Source: an uncultured Granulosicoccus sp. (GTDB lineage: Bacteria; Pseudomonadota; Gammaproteobacteria; Granulosicoccales; Granulosicoccaceae). Taken from it: a stretch of 64,000 nt of DNA. Position numbers and translations under genes: made by a program. Each line of letters starts with the position of its first letter. Position 1 is the first letter of the stretch. The notes beneath the pieces were generated by a model. The model did no database searches and was not told the DNA's origin. It was given only the letters and a program-made list of their open reading frames with translations. Where the stretch lies: assembly GCA_947499955.1 (NCBI GenBank), contig CANMQI010000017.1:1-64000 (forward strand), read 5' to 3'. Positions 29,301-37,421 of this stretch are shown one piece after another.

Positions 29301-29863
29301 ATATCGGTGATGAGAGTGCGTATGTACGTCTGAACCAGGAAAGACAGAACCTGATTCTGCAGACCGTGGACCTGGCCAGACAATGCGCCATTGCCCGTGC
29401 CGGGCAGAAAGTGCTGAATTCCGCCATGGCCCGGTTTCGTCAGGAACATCAGTCGGTCATCCTCACTGAAGCCCAGCAGGCCTTCACGACACTGACCGGT
29501 GGGCGGTATGTACAACTGCTGCCGCGTGATGATGGCCATGGCAACGAGCGCCTGTTCGTCGTCGATCAGCAGCAGAAGTCACGTGCCGTGACAGAGCTGT
29601 CTACTGGCACGCGCTACCAGCTGTACCTCGCACTACGCGCCGCAGCCCATGCCGACTACGCCACCCAACGTCCGCCGTTGCCCTTTGTCGCCGATGACAT
29701 CATGGAATCCTTCGATGACGCCCGCGCCGGCGCCGCCTTTCAGGTGTTGGCAAGAATGGCGGAGAAAGGCCAGGTCATCTACCTGACGCACCACCAGCAC
29801 CTGCTCGACCTTGCACGCAAGATCGTCGGCGAAGACCGGGTCCATATCCACCACTTCCAGTAA
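26351..29863 (+). CDS. yhaN: SMC-like AAA ATPase, YhaN/SbcC type
   Basis: An 1170-residue protein with the split-ATPase plan of SbcC/Rad50. Walker A GPNEAGKS lies at 36-43. Very long Gln/Leu/Ala-rich coiled-coil arms fill about 170-1030. The ABC-type signature region TELSTGTRYQLYLAL and the Walker B-like PFVADDIMESFDD follow near the C-terminus. It is coupled to the nuclease-like gene at 25044. No Rad50-type zinc-hook CxxC was noticed in the coiled coil, which fits YhaN more than SbcC. Confidence 0.88.
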   Translation: MRFEKLNLRRFGHFTDFELAFGPQTPGVPDLHVLYGPNEAGKSTTLAAIADLLYGIKRTTPWNFLHNNNVLELEATLEQGTQSVHLKRFKNHWANASNDRLERFPLDLQGLTRDDYARRFSFDEQTLQAGGEQILNSDGDVGQALFSASAGLANLKGQIDEALSDANAFWMPNKRVNLQLTDLKKQLADNKKQMEAAKLDTREWKRRCDKLEHATLRRDKHRQLRDDLQLACRQLEKRQSAQALATHYRKLLEQRDALMADAAVPMEHPRAADFLTGQSARQLLEKTRDQLEDCRIAQAARSDLESRLQELQERLAAATPDAKALLLVQAAKRIQHLSDESAAVYEWQQQQAQCQTTIEQCAVELESARERLALPPGISLENTLPGESLLAELQTLLDTEQTLSAAVRHAQAELDDLQALPEQMGAADAQADADTAAPDLEIASDLLRSIQQEGLSNQLSAARETLLESRHALRTKLEKAGLSVEQLSQLTLPDSSWLEEKLSELSDGQHQLEQLNERIATLSAEIRDKQERCTELSLAGALDPAQLSDARESRDSAWSAHSQAIDELQPHPALQASARLFAQTLGHHDALLAQAASTNQATAELQLLQTQLQRQQDEYRDLTEAQLPERQLQQQRCVEQLKSGVASFHTADAMDARLLRARHALVARLVAEQETIESQVLTQEKLELKASEQSRKLLTMLAPLQPPARQEALGRLALDDLLMQAGSILKTLKAEMSEQQDAKRALAVLVESHARRGEQLEAAKQELSAWQAQWESLTSDTLFSGMPLPRARDSLSWVASLPPLVQRHRDATQELDNLSGRLATREKAITELMEELAEESLPDALQHLNAATQQVQNHEALQTQLTALQHKLAKNAQTHATSQQAVASLRQELGAESDQDLLALLIRTEQHRTLNDRCLETLAQLRDISDADNSEEAIEQLCQEDDAEALEQKLAELSTHLKDASATYDESSEAWALANRELEDIGDESAYVRLNQERQNLILQTVDLARQCAIARAGQKVLNSAMARFRQEHQSVILTEAQQAFTTLTGGRYVQLLPRDDGHGNERLFVVDQQQKSRAVTELSTGTRYQLYLALRAAAHADYATQRPPLPFVADDIMESFDDARAGAAFQVLARMAEKGQVIYLTHHQHLLDLARKIVGEDRVHIHHFQ

Positions 29864-29915
29864 CCTGAAAGTGCCTTGTTCCGGCTGATTCTCGCAAGTA
29901 TTCAACAACTTACCG

Positions 29916-30040
29916 GGGTCGGACCACAAGGCCTCACTAAACACCGCTTTTCTGGCATGAAAAGCGGTGTTTAGACGCATGAACAGGCTTGAATCAGCCT
30001 GTATTTTCCACCAATTCAATAACTTGGCGTGGTCCGACCC
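29916..30040. repeat. REP/MITE-like element with terminal inverted repeats
   Basis: The ends GGGTCGGACCAC (29916-29927) and GTGGTCCGACCC (30029-30040) are exact inverted copies. Inside are a hairpin with a perfect 14-bp stem, TAAACACCGCTTTT paired across an 8-nt loop (29938-29973), and a second stem ACAGGCT/AGCCTGT (29983-30002). A similar word, TTCAAYAACTT, precedes each end region. The element has no coding capacity. It occupies the gap between the converging yhaN and livF genes and may also end transcription. GGTCGGACC-type ends recall repeats linked to REP-associated transposases (inference). Confidence 0.7.
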
Positions 30041-30046
30041 GATGGG

Positions 30047-30787
30047 TTAGATCGCCAGGTAGTCGTGGCGGAGTTGGTCGTTGTCGAGGACTTCGGCGGC
30101 GGTGCCGCTGAAGACGATTTCGCCGGTGTCGAGAATCAGGGCGGAGTCGGAGAGCTTGAGGGCGGCCACGGCGTTCTGTTCAACAAGGATGGTGGTGATA
30201 CCGGTGTTCTTGACTTCGATCAGTGCCTTCTCGATGTCATGACGTACCACCGGGGCCAGGCCTTCATAGGGCTCATCGAGCAATAGCAGTTTGATGTCGC
30301 GAGCCAGAGCGCGACCGATGGCCAGCATCTGCTGTTCGCCACCAGACAAGGTTGTGCCCTCCTGTTTGCGACGCTCTTTCAATCGGGGGAAAAGCTCGTA
30401 GATGCGCTCATAGCTCCACCCGCTGGAGCCGGCAATACAGGCAATGTCCAGATTCTCTTCCACGGTCAGGCCGGGGATGATGCGCCGATCCTCAGGTACC
30501 AGCTGAATGCCGGCCAGGGCTGCCTCGAAATCCTGTTTGTCATGAATGGACTCCCCTTGCAGCCAGATATTGCCACTGCGCAGCTCCGGGTTGGCCGCGC
30601 GAGCAATGGCTCGAAGGGTCGAGGTCTTGCCGGCGCCATTACGCCCCAGCAATGCCACGATCTCCCCTTCATTGACGGAGAAGGAGACATCCTGAACGAT
30701 GTAACTGTCACCGTAATAGGCCTTGAGTCCTTCCACACTGAAATAGGCATCATTGGATGGCGATGCTGCCATGCTTGCATTACTCAC
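30047..30787 (-). CDS. livF: Liv-type ABC transporter ATP-binding protein (LivF-like)
   Basis: A 246-residue ATPase with Walker A GRNGAGKTS, the LivF-type Q-loop GIQLVPEDRRIIPGLTVEENL, signature LSGGEQQMLAIGRAL and Walker B LLLLDEPYEGLAP. The GTG start at 30787 overlaps the stop of the LivG-like gene by one base (TAGTG); an ATG five codons later is possible. It is the last gene of a five-gene importer operon of the hydrophobic/branched amino acid (HAAT) family. The substrate may be an amino acid, amide or urea. Confidence 0.87.
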   Translation of the reverse strand: MSNASMAASPSNDAYFSVEGLKAYYGDSYIVQDVSFSVNEGEIVALLGRNGAGKTSTLRAIARAANPELRSGNIWLQGESIHDKQDFEAALAGIQLVPEDRRIIPGLTVEENLDIACIAGSSGWSYERIYELFPRLKERRKQEGTTLSGGEQQMLAIGRALARDIKLLLLDEPYEGLAPVVRHDIEKALIEVKNTGITTILVEQNAVAALKLSDSALILDTGEIVFSGTAAEVLDNDQLRHDYLAI

Positions 30788-31548
30788 TAGACTTGTTCCT
30801 CACCCAGATAGGCTTCCTTGACGCGCGGATCCGCTTTCACCTCTTCCGGCGTCCCCTGGCAGATGATTCGCCCACCGGCCAGTACCGAGATGCGATCGGC
30901 CAGACTGAACACCACATGCATATCGTGCTCGATGATGACCTTGGTCATGCCCTGCGCCTTGATGCGTTTCAGCAGATCGATCGTTGCATTGGTATCGTGG
31001 CGAGCCATACCGGCAGTCGGCTCATCCAGCAGAAGCAGCCTGGGCTGTTGTGCCAGCCCCATGGCCAGCTCCAGGCGTCGTTTGTCACCTCTGGACAGGC
31101 TGCCTGCCTCGCTTCCGATCAGCGAACCCAACCCCAGATCCGTGAGGATGTCTTCCGCCTGCAATCGCACGTCATTCTCCCCGGAAAAGCGCCGGAACCA
31201 GCTGAGCTTGAAGGCCCCGTCGCGCTTGGCCAGAACCGGAATCATGACATTCTCCAGCAGGCTCAGTTCAGGGAAGATTTCCGGCGTCTGGAAGACGCGC
31301 ACGACCCCAAGCTGATTGATTTCATGCGGCTGCTTGCCGGTCAGATTCTGCCCATCGAACACGACCTGTCCCGAGTCCGGCCGCAGGCGCCCGATACAGA
31401 CATTGAGCAAGGTCGATTTACCCGCGCCATTGGGCCCGATGATGGCGTGCGTCTCCCCCTCCCTGACAGACAGGTCGATATCACTCAGGGCGTGCAGACC
31501 TGCAAAACTCTTGTGCACGTCAGCCACGTGCAGAACGGTGTTTTCCAT
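30787..31548 (-). CDS. livG: Liv-type ABC transporter ATP-binding protein (LivG-like)
   Basis: A 253-residue ATPase. It has Walker A GPNGAGKST, a Q-loop VVRVFQTPEIFPELSLLENV, the signature LSRGDKRRLELAMGL (with LSRGD in place of LSGGQ, as in some urea-type systems) and Walker B LLLLDEPTAGM. It pairs with the LivF-like ATPase. It is 9 bp downstream of the LivM-like permease gene. Confidence 0.87.
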   Translation of the reverse strand: MENTVLHVADVHKSFAGLHALSDIDLSVREGETHAIIGPNGAGKSTLLNVCIGRLRPDSGQVVFDGQNLTGKQPHEINQLGVVRVFQTPEIFPELSLLENVMIPVLAKRDGAFKLSWFRRFSGENDVRLQAEDILTDLGLGSLIGSEAGSLSRGDKRRLELAMGLAQQPRLLLLDEPTAGMARHDTNATIDLLKRIKAQGMTKVIIEHDMHVVFSLADRISVLAGGRIICQGTPEEVKADPRVKEAYLGEEQV

Positions 31549-31557
31549 GAGATACCC

Positions 31558-32706
31558 CTAGGACGGATCGACCACGGCAGTAGTACTACTGCTGGTGGGT
31601 TGAGGTTTTTTACGGGTAAACAGGCCACCGATACGTCGCATGCCTTCCATGATGCCACCCGGCAGAAAGATGACCGTGATCATGAACAGCAGACCCAGTG
31701 TCAGATGCCAGCCATCACCGACGAACAGGCTGACCACTTCGACCACGATATTCTGCAGGCCATCCGGCAATGCATCGAAGATCTGATTGAGTGTGCCCTG
31801 GTTGAATGCCGAGAAGATGTTCTCGAAGTACTTGATCAGGGCCGCACCCAGTACAGGTCCCAGCAGCGTACCGGCCCCACCCAGGATGGTCATCAACACC
31901 ACCTCACCCGATGCTGTCCACTGCATGCGTTCAGCGCCAGCCAGAGGGTCGGTGACGGCCAGCAGAGAACCCGCCAATCCGGCGTACATGCCGGAAATGA
32001 CGAACGCCCAGATGAGATAGGGTCGCGTATTCAGACCGGTGTAGGACATCCGCGTCTGATTCGACTTGATGCCACGGAGCATGGTGCCAAACGGCGAGCG
32101 TGTAATGCGCAGCGCGATGAAGAAACCGATGATCAATACCACGGCACAGAAATAGAAGCCCGGCAGCCCACTCATCTTCACACCGAACAGGCTGGTGGAT
32201 GGCAGCGAGCGCCCGGTACTGATGCCTGCCATGGCATCCAGCACCCGCGCATCACTCAGACTCAATTGCAAGCCTGTCTCCCCATTGGTGATAGGTGTCA
32301 GCACCGAGTAGGCCAGGTTGTAGGACATCTGGGCAAAGGCCAGCGTCAGAATGGAGAAGTAGATGCCCGAGCGACGCAGGCTTATGAAGCCGATGAGAAA
32401 GGCAAACAACCCTGCCACCACGATGCTGAACAACACGGCCGGCAGGACGTTCATGGTGAGCAGCTTGAACGACCAGACTGCGGTATAGGAACCCACCCCC
32501 AGAAACGCAGCATGCCCGAATGACAGATAGCCTGTCAGGCCGAACAGGATGTTGAACCCGATGGCGAATACGCCGAAGATGGCGAACTTCTGCATCAGGT
32601 CGGGGTAATTGGCACCGAATGGCGCCAACCAGATCGGCATCGTCAGCACCGCCGCGGCAAAGGCAATGAAAAGGACCCAATCGGATGTAGCAGAGGATTT
32701 TGTCAT
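31558..32706 (-). CDS. livM: Liv-type ABC transporter permease (LivM-like)
   Basis: A 382-residue membrane protein with eight to ten helices. The family segment [19 protein letters not shown] lies near residue 60 and a [16 protein letters not shown] segment near 280. A GGAGAAAC site precedes the ATG at 32706. It forms the inner-membrane channel with the LivH-like protein. Confidence 0.87.
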   Translation of the reverse strand: MTKSSATSDWVLFIAFAAAVLTMPIWLAPFGANYPDLMQKFAIFGVFAIGFNILFGLTGYLSFGHAAFLGVGSYTAVWSFKLLTMNVLPAVLFSIVVAGLFAFLIGFISLRRSGIYFSILTLAFAQMSYNLAYSVLTPITNGETGLQLSLSDARVLDAMAGISTGRSLPSTSLFGVKMSGLPGFYFCAVVLIIGFFIALRITRSPFGTMLRGIKSNQTRMSYTGLNTRPYLIWAFVISGMYAGLAGSLLAVTDPLAGAERMQWTASGEVVLMTILGGAGTLLGPVLGAALIKYFENIFSAFNQGTLNQIFDALPDGLQNIVVEVVSLFVGDGWHLTLGLLFMITVIFLPGGIMEGMRRIGGLFTRKKPQPTSSSTTAVVDPS

Positions 32707-32727
32707 GATGTTTCTCCGGTTGGATTC

Positions 32728-33744
32728 CTAGTCTTCCATCACGCCCTTGCGACCCATGAGGCCCCGAGGACGTACCAGCAGGACAACAACGGCAACGAGA
32801 TAGATGATGATCTGATCGATACCCGGAACAATGCTCTTGATTTCATTCATCGAGGCGAAGGACTGCAGAATGCCCAGCAGAAAACCTGCAAGTACGGCCC
32901 CGCCCAGGGAGCCCATGCCGCCGACCACCACGACCACGAAGGAGAGCACCAGAAAATCCATGCCCATGTGGTAGTCCGGTGGCAGTATCGGGGTGTACAT
33001 GACCCCGGCAAGTCCGGCCACTACCGAGGCCAGACCGAATACGATCGTGAAGCGTCGTTGGATATCGATGCCCAGCAGACCGACCATTTCCCGATCCTGC
33101 ATGCCGGCTCGCACCACCATGCCGAAGGTCGTGAACTGCAGGAAGGCAAATACTCCAGCTATGACGATGAACGAGAACAACAGATAGATCAGTCGCCACC
33201 AGGGATAGACCACATTGTCCCCTAGTCCGAGAAAAGCGCCGATATTGGCGCTACCGGCGACAATGGCCGGCGCTGCCTGAGGAATCGGATTGGCACCGAA
33301 ATAGTGTCTGATGATTTCCTGACAGATGATGGCCAGACCGAAGGTCACCAGAATCTGGTCCGCATGCGGTCGCTTGTAGAAGTGACGAATCAGGCCGCGT
33401 TCCATGAGCAGGCCCAACGCCAGCATGACGGGGATGGCCGCTATGATGGCCAGCGGTACCGAATAGTCCACGATGATGCTGCCCACCACCGGGTATTTGG
33501 CTTCCAGGATGGGCACCTCCTTGTAGGCCTCGAACAAGGTAATGCTCTCGTCACGCACCTGTGTCGAGATCGTCAGGATCTTGCGTAGCGTGACTGCACA
33601 GAAGGCACCAATCATGAAGATGGCCCCGTGCGCAAAATTCACGACACCCAGAGTGCCGAACACCAGCGTCAGACCCAGAGCAATCAGCGCATAGGCGCCA
33701 CCCTTGTCCAGGCCGTTGAGTAATTGAAGTATGAGTGCGTCCAA
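32728..33744 (-). CDS. livH: Liv-type ABC transporter permease (LivH-like)
   Basis: A 338-residue permease with about eight helices. Visible family segments are LNGLDKGGAYALIALGLTLVFG at the start, NFAHGAIFMIGAF, and GGMGSLGGAVLAGFLLGI near 270. The start appears to be TTG at 33744, as no ATG precedes the first helix. An insert between the first helices (about 55-85) lengthens it over the usual 300 residues. It is separated from the binding-protein gene by a 288-bp gap containing hairpins. Confidence 0.85.
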   Translation of the reverse strand: MDALILQLLNGLDKGGAYALIALGLTLVFGTLGVVNFAHGAIFMIGAFCAVTLRKILTISTQVRDESITLFEAYKEVPILEAKYPVVGSIIVDYSVPLAIIAAIPVMLALGLLMERGLIRHFYKRPHADQILVTFGLAIICQEIIRHYFGANPIPQAAPAIVAGSANIGAFLGLGDNVVYPWWRLIYLLFSFIVIAGVFAFLQFTTFGMVVRAGMQDREMVGLLGIDIQRRFTIVFGLASVVAGLAGVMYTPILPPDYHMGMDFLVLSFVVVVVGGMGSLGGAVLAGFLLGILQSFASMNEIKSIVPGIDQIIIYLVAVVVLLVRPRGLMGRKGVMED

Positions 33745-33845
33745 ATGCTTGCCCCGTGCAGTTCAAGACCGTTCCGAAAAAGAGACACCCACCAGCGTGG
33801 CCGCATTCCTTGCAGCACCACGACGTGAGGGTCAGGGTATGTACT

Positions 33846-33907
33846 GGCAGCCACAGCTGGCTGCCTGATCCGACATCGACGGGTCGATCGGCGGCAAGTG
33901 CCGCCGA
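33846..33907 (-). promoter_or_regulatory. Two strong hairpins between binding-protein and permease genes
   Basis: GGCAGCC/GGCTGCC (33846-33865) and TCGGCGGCA/TGCCGCCGA (33888-33907) lie in the 288-bp gap between the binding-protein gene and livH. Neither is followed by a T run. Stem-loops placed here often stabilise the upstream binding-protein message and let it be made in excess. That role is inferred from position. No gene is seen in the gap. Confidence 0.5.
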
Positions 33908-34032
33908 CCACATCGGTCAGATAGGTGACTGACGATCGACCGCGCGGCCGCAGACAACCGCGCGACCTCGCCTGAGCAACTTATCGGTCAGAGGCCGACA
34001 AGCAGACCCGGGCAGTATCAGTCGGCAACATG

Positions 34033-35397
34033 TCAGGCACCGTTGTTGCAGGTACCCAGGTCACCACCGGCGAACATCGGATGATCCACCGGATACTCGA
34101 CCTGTGCACGAGGTGTGACTTCAACCACTTCCAGCAGATCGAATTGCGAGGATGGATTCTCCTTGCCCTTCACCACCAGCACATCCTTGAAGCACTGGTG
34201 ATCACCGGCTCGGTATTCGGTAGGACCATTGCCCAGGCCATCGAACTTGTGACCTTCCAGTGCAGACACGACTTCGCACGGCTCGAAAGTACCGGCACGT
34301 TCACAGGCATCGGCATACAACAGTGTCTGGACGTAGCAGGTATGCGCAGCCTGCGACGGCGGGAAGCCGTATTCCTGACCGAACGACTTGACGAAGGCCT
34401 GGCTGCCGGCATCACTCAATGACCAGTGCCAATTGGTGGAACCGAAGATACCCTTGACGTTTTCACCGGCACCCTGCGCCATGAGTCGCGAATACAGGGG
34501 AACCACGATCTCGAAGTTCTTGCCATTGACCTGCTTGTCCTTCAATCCGAACTGGATAGCCTGCGTCAGGGAATTGATCATGTCCTTGCCGTAGTGGTTC
34601 AGGATCAGCGTATCGGCACCGGAATTCAGAACCGGGGTGATGTACTGACTGAAATCGCCCGCACCTACTGGCGTCTTGACTTTCTCGACCGTGGTCCAGC
34701 CGATCGCTTCTGTGGAGGCAATGATGGATTCTTCCTGTGTCCAGCCCCAGGTGTAATCGGCAGTCAGATGATAGGCACGACGATCGTTGCCATAGTTCTT
34801 CTCCAGTACCGGTCCAAGTGCCGCGCCGGACATATAGGCATTGAAGAAATGGCGGAATCCATTGGCCTTCTTGTCCTTGCCGGTCGTGTCATTGGAGTGA
34901 GTCAGCCCGGCCATGAAGATGATGCCGGCATCCTGACACAGACCCTGAACGGCCACGGCGACACCCGAGGATGAACCACCCGTGACCATGACCACACCGT
35001 CCTTTTCGATCATGCGCTTGGCCGAGGCTCGAGCGGCATCCGACTTGGTCTGTGTATCGCCGGTAACGTACTCGACTTTCTTGCCAAGAATACCGTTGCC
35101 CTTGAGCTCGCTGGGCTGCATGGTATTCATCATGCCGCCATCGCCTTCGCCATTCAGGTGCTTGACGGCCAGCTTGTAGGCGCGCAGCTCATCGGCCCCC
35201 TCATCGGCATAGGCGCCCGACTGAGGGACGTTGAAACCGAGCGTCACGACTCCGCTATCACCCGGGTTGTTCAGGAAATCGGCGCCATAGGCATGGCGCG
35301 AGAAAAAAAGAGGGGCCCCGGTAATCGCGGTTGTCGCCGCACTGGCCTTCAGCACATCGCGACGGGACCAGACGTTGGTGATGATTTTCTTGCTCAT
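34033..35397 (-). CDS. Periplasmic substrate-binding protein of the Liv-type importer, Tat signal
   Basis: A 454-residue binding protein of the amino acid/amide (LivK/AmiC/UrtA) class. The N-terminus has a twin-arginine motif, SRRDVLKAS (residues 11-19), with a hydrophobic stretch and a cleavage site near HAYGAD, so export folded through Tat is likely. The mature domain has VTLGFNVPQSGAYADEG and a long GGSSSGVAVAVQGLCQDAGI segment. Cys residues near the C-terminus may form a disulfide. It is the first gene of the operon. The ligand is not assignable. Confidence 0.85.
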   Translation of the reverse strand: MSKKIITNVWSRRDVLKASAATTAITGAPLFFSRHAYGADFLNNPGDSGVVTLGFNVPQSGAYADEGADELRAYKLAVKHLNGEGDGGMMNTMQPSELKGNGILGKKVEYVTGDTQTKSDAARASAKRMIEKDGVVMVTGGSSSGVAVAVQGLCQDAGIIFMAGLTHSNDTTGKDKKANGFRHFFNAYMSGAALGPVLEKNYGNDRRAYHLTADYTWGWTQEESIIASTEAIGWTTVEKVKTPVGAGDFSQYITPVLNSGADTLILNHYGKDMINSLTQAIQFGLKDKQVNGKNFEIVVPLYSRLMAQGAGENVKGIFGSTNWHWSLSDAGSQAFVKSFGQEYGFPPSQAAHTCYVQTLLYADACERAGTFEPCEVVSALEGHKFDGLGNGPTEYRAGDHQCFKDVLVVKGKENPSSQFDLLEVVEVTPRAQVEYPVDHPMFAGGDLGTCNNGA

Positions 35398-35859
35398 TTA
35401 ACTCTCTCCTCGTGGTACTTGAATAGCAGTAGCCGGGTTGATTCCGAAAAATCACGTACGGCGGGGTTCATCAAGAGTGGTGTCATGATGTAGCGTCCGC
35501 ACAACCCGCCAACTACTGTGAATCAAAACCTGTCTAGCGCCTGAATGCACAAGTGATGTGCCCAGGCGACAAAAGACTGCGTCAATTATAGGGAAACTGA
35601 TCGTTTGGAAAGAAGTTGAACAATTATTTGAAAAAACAATACTTTATATAAAATCTGGCATTACTGGACAGGTTGCAGCTGCGCTTTCGGCAAGGTTTGT
35701 TACGAAAAGTAACGCCGTTGAGGAGATTTGCTTCTGAAAACCGGAGACTCACAGCTCCAACATCATCTTTGTGTTGTATTTCGCCTCACGCGCCCCCTGA
35801 AAGCAGACTTGCATCACATAAAAAACGCAACTGACACGCCTCAGGTAACCCACCAAGCC
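35398..35859 (-). other. AT-rich leader region of the Liv-type operon
   Basis: A 462-bp gap between the binding-protein gene and engB, with no gene. On the minus strand a perfect TATAAT (35590-35585) could be the -10 box of the operon, although no good -35 box lies 16-18 bp upstream. The implied leader is about 180 nt. The stretch 35600-35660 is much richer in A and T than the surrounding DNA. Confidence 0.45.
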
Positions 35860-36471
35860 TCAATCGACAGCAAGTGTTTCGTCAAACAGCCAGCTATCCA
35901 GTACGGAGTGCACATCCCCCACACCCTGCTTCTTCAGCGCTGAGAAATCCTGCAAAGTGGCTTCAACACCCCCTTCGGAGAGCTGATCCTGCACACTCAT
36001 CAAGGACTGGCTCACCTGATTTCGAGACAGCTTGTCCGCCTTTGTCAGCAGGATATGCAATTCAGCCTGCCCTTGCTGCTGCAGTTCGATCAATTGCCAG
36101 TCGCTATCTGTCAGCGGGTGGCGAATATCCATGACCAGTACCAGTCCGCGCAGGCTGGGGCGCGAGATCAGGTAGCGTGTCATGGCTGATTGCCACTGTT
36201 TCTGTTTGTCCCTGGACACCTGGGCGTAGCCATATCCGGGCAGATCAACCAGAAAACGGCGCTCATCGAGAGAGAAGTGGTTGATCAACTGTGTTCTACC
36301 CGGTGTCTTGCTGGTTCTCGCCAACTTGCGGTTTCGGGTTATGGTGTTGATGGCACTGCTCTTGCCAGCATTCGAGCGTCCCGCGAATGCAACCTCCGCA
36401 TCGGACTCGGGGCAGTAATACGGATCGCTGGCACTGGAGTGAAATTGTGCCGAAAAATACACCGAGTTCAT
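35860..36471 (-). CDS. engB: Ribosome biogenesis GTP-binding protein EngB (YihA/YsxC)
   Basis: A 203-residue Era-like GTPase needed for large ribosomal subunit maturation. G1 is GRSNAGKS, the switch/G2 segment KTPGRTQLIN, G3 DLPGYGYA and G4 TKADKL. The ATG at 36471 gives an N-terminus of normal family length; a GTG at 36513 would add 14 residues. It is divergent from the cytochrome c4 gene, the neighbour also found in Pseudomonas and other gammaproteobacteria. Confidence 0.92.
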   Translation of the reverse strand: MNSVYFSAQFHSSASDPYYCPESDAEVAFAGRSNAGKSSAINTITRNRKLARTSKTPGRTQLINHFSLDERRFLVDLPGYGYAQVSRDKQKQWQSAMTRYLISRPSLRGLVLVMDIRHPLTDSDWQLIELQQQGQAELHILLTKADKLSRNQVSQSLMSVQDQLSEGGVEATLQDFSALKKQGVGDVHSVLDSWLFDETLAVD

Positions 36472-36614
36472 GTCTGAGGTTCTATCCAGTTGATATTGAC
36501 CGACGGGGGACACTTGTGTTGCCCGCCAGTCTGCTAAAATTCGTCGATTCCATGCGGTTTCGGCTGCCTACAGTCTAACCATTCGAACAAATTCAAGTCA
36601 TCGTCGGAGTTTTC

Positions 36615-37232
36615 ATGAAAATTTGGGCCCTTGCAGCCACTCTTGCCTTTGCCTGGTTAGCTAGTCCTGCCTCAGCCGCAGGTGACCCTGCAGCCGGACA
36701 AGCCAAGGCAGCCGTTTGTGCAGCCTGCCATGGCGCCGATGGTAAAGCCATTATGCCTTCCTATCCGAACCTGGCCGGACAGCACGCTGCTTATATTGCC
36801 AAGCAATTGACGGATTATCGTGATGGTAACCGGGTCAATGCCCTCATGTCAGGTCAGGCGACCAACCTCAGTGATGAAGACATCCAGGATCTGTCTGCCT
36901 ATTTCGCCGCCATGCCCAAGCATGAGAACGTGGCCGCCGAAGAAACCCTGACTCTGGGTCAGGATATCTACCGCGGTGGTATTACCTCAGCCGGCGTTGC
37001 CGCTTGTGCCGCCTGTCATGGTCCAGCCGGAGAAGGCATCCCTTCCGCGGCCTGGCCCGTCATCTCGGGACAGAATGCCCAGTACACCAGCGACCAGCTG
37101 AAGTATTTCCGTTCTGAAGAACGCGCCAACGACCCCAACGCCATGATGCGTGGTGTTTCCAAGCGCATGACCGATGCCGAGATCGACGCGGTTTCGAACT
37201 ACATCGCCGGACTGCACACGGCCGCCGAATAA
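36615..37232 (+). CDS. Diheme cytochrome c4
   Basis: A 205-residue periplasmic electron carrier. The signal peptide is cleaved near ASAAG (about residue 22). Two class I cytochrome c domains follow, each with one heme site: CAACH at 35-39 and CAACH at 131-135. Likely Met ligands lie in ALMSGQATNLS and NAMMRGVSKRM. It passes electrons to terminal oxidases in related bacteria. GGAG lies 5 bp before the ATG. Confidence 0.93.
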   Translation: MKIWALAATLAFAWLASPASAAGDPAAGQAKAAVCAACHGADGKAIMPSYPNLAGQHAAYIAKQLTDYRDGNRVNALMSGQATNLSDEDIQDLSAYFAAMPKHENVAAEETLTLGQDIYRGGITSAGVAACAACHGPAGEGIPSAAWPVISGQNAQYTSDQLKYFRSEERANDPNAMMRGVSKRMTDAEIDAVSNYIAGLHTAAE

Positions 37233-37421
37233 GCGCTGCGTACGCACGGCCTTTGCCACCACATACGCACCGCTTGGACGGTTCTGTCTGTTCACGATCG
37301 GCCCGCTAGCGGGCCGACTTCAGTTCTGCCTGCCGCGATTGTCAATCTGTGTTATTCGCAGTGAACGATTGAGTGACAGGTGGGTCCATACAAAGATTCT
37401 GTCTATCACGAGGAACCGAAC

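Noticed and set aside
26877..29539. Long minus-strand frames inside yhaN
   Set aside because: Antisense to the coiled-coil coding region, with compositions expected from mirrored Gln/Leu/Ala codons.
30757..32523. A 588-codon open frame on the plus strand
   Set aside because: It lies antisense to the livG and livM genes, which have clear family motifs. Its sequence is His/Gln/Arg-rich with no domain, a usual mirror effect of GC-rich codon use.
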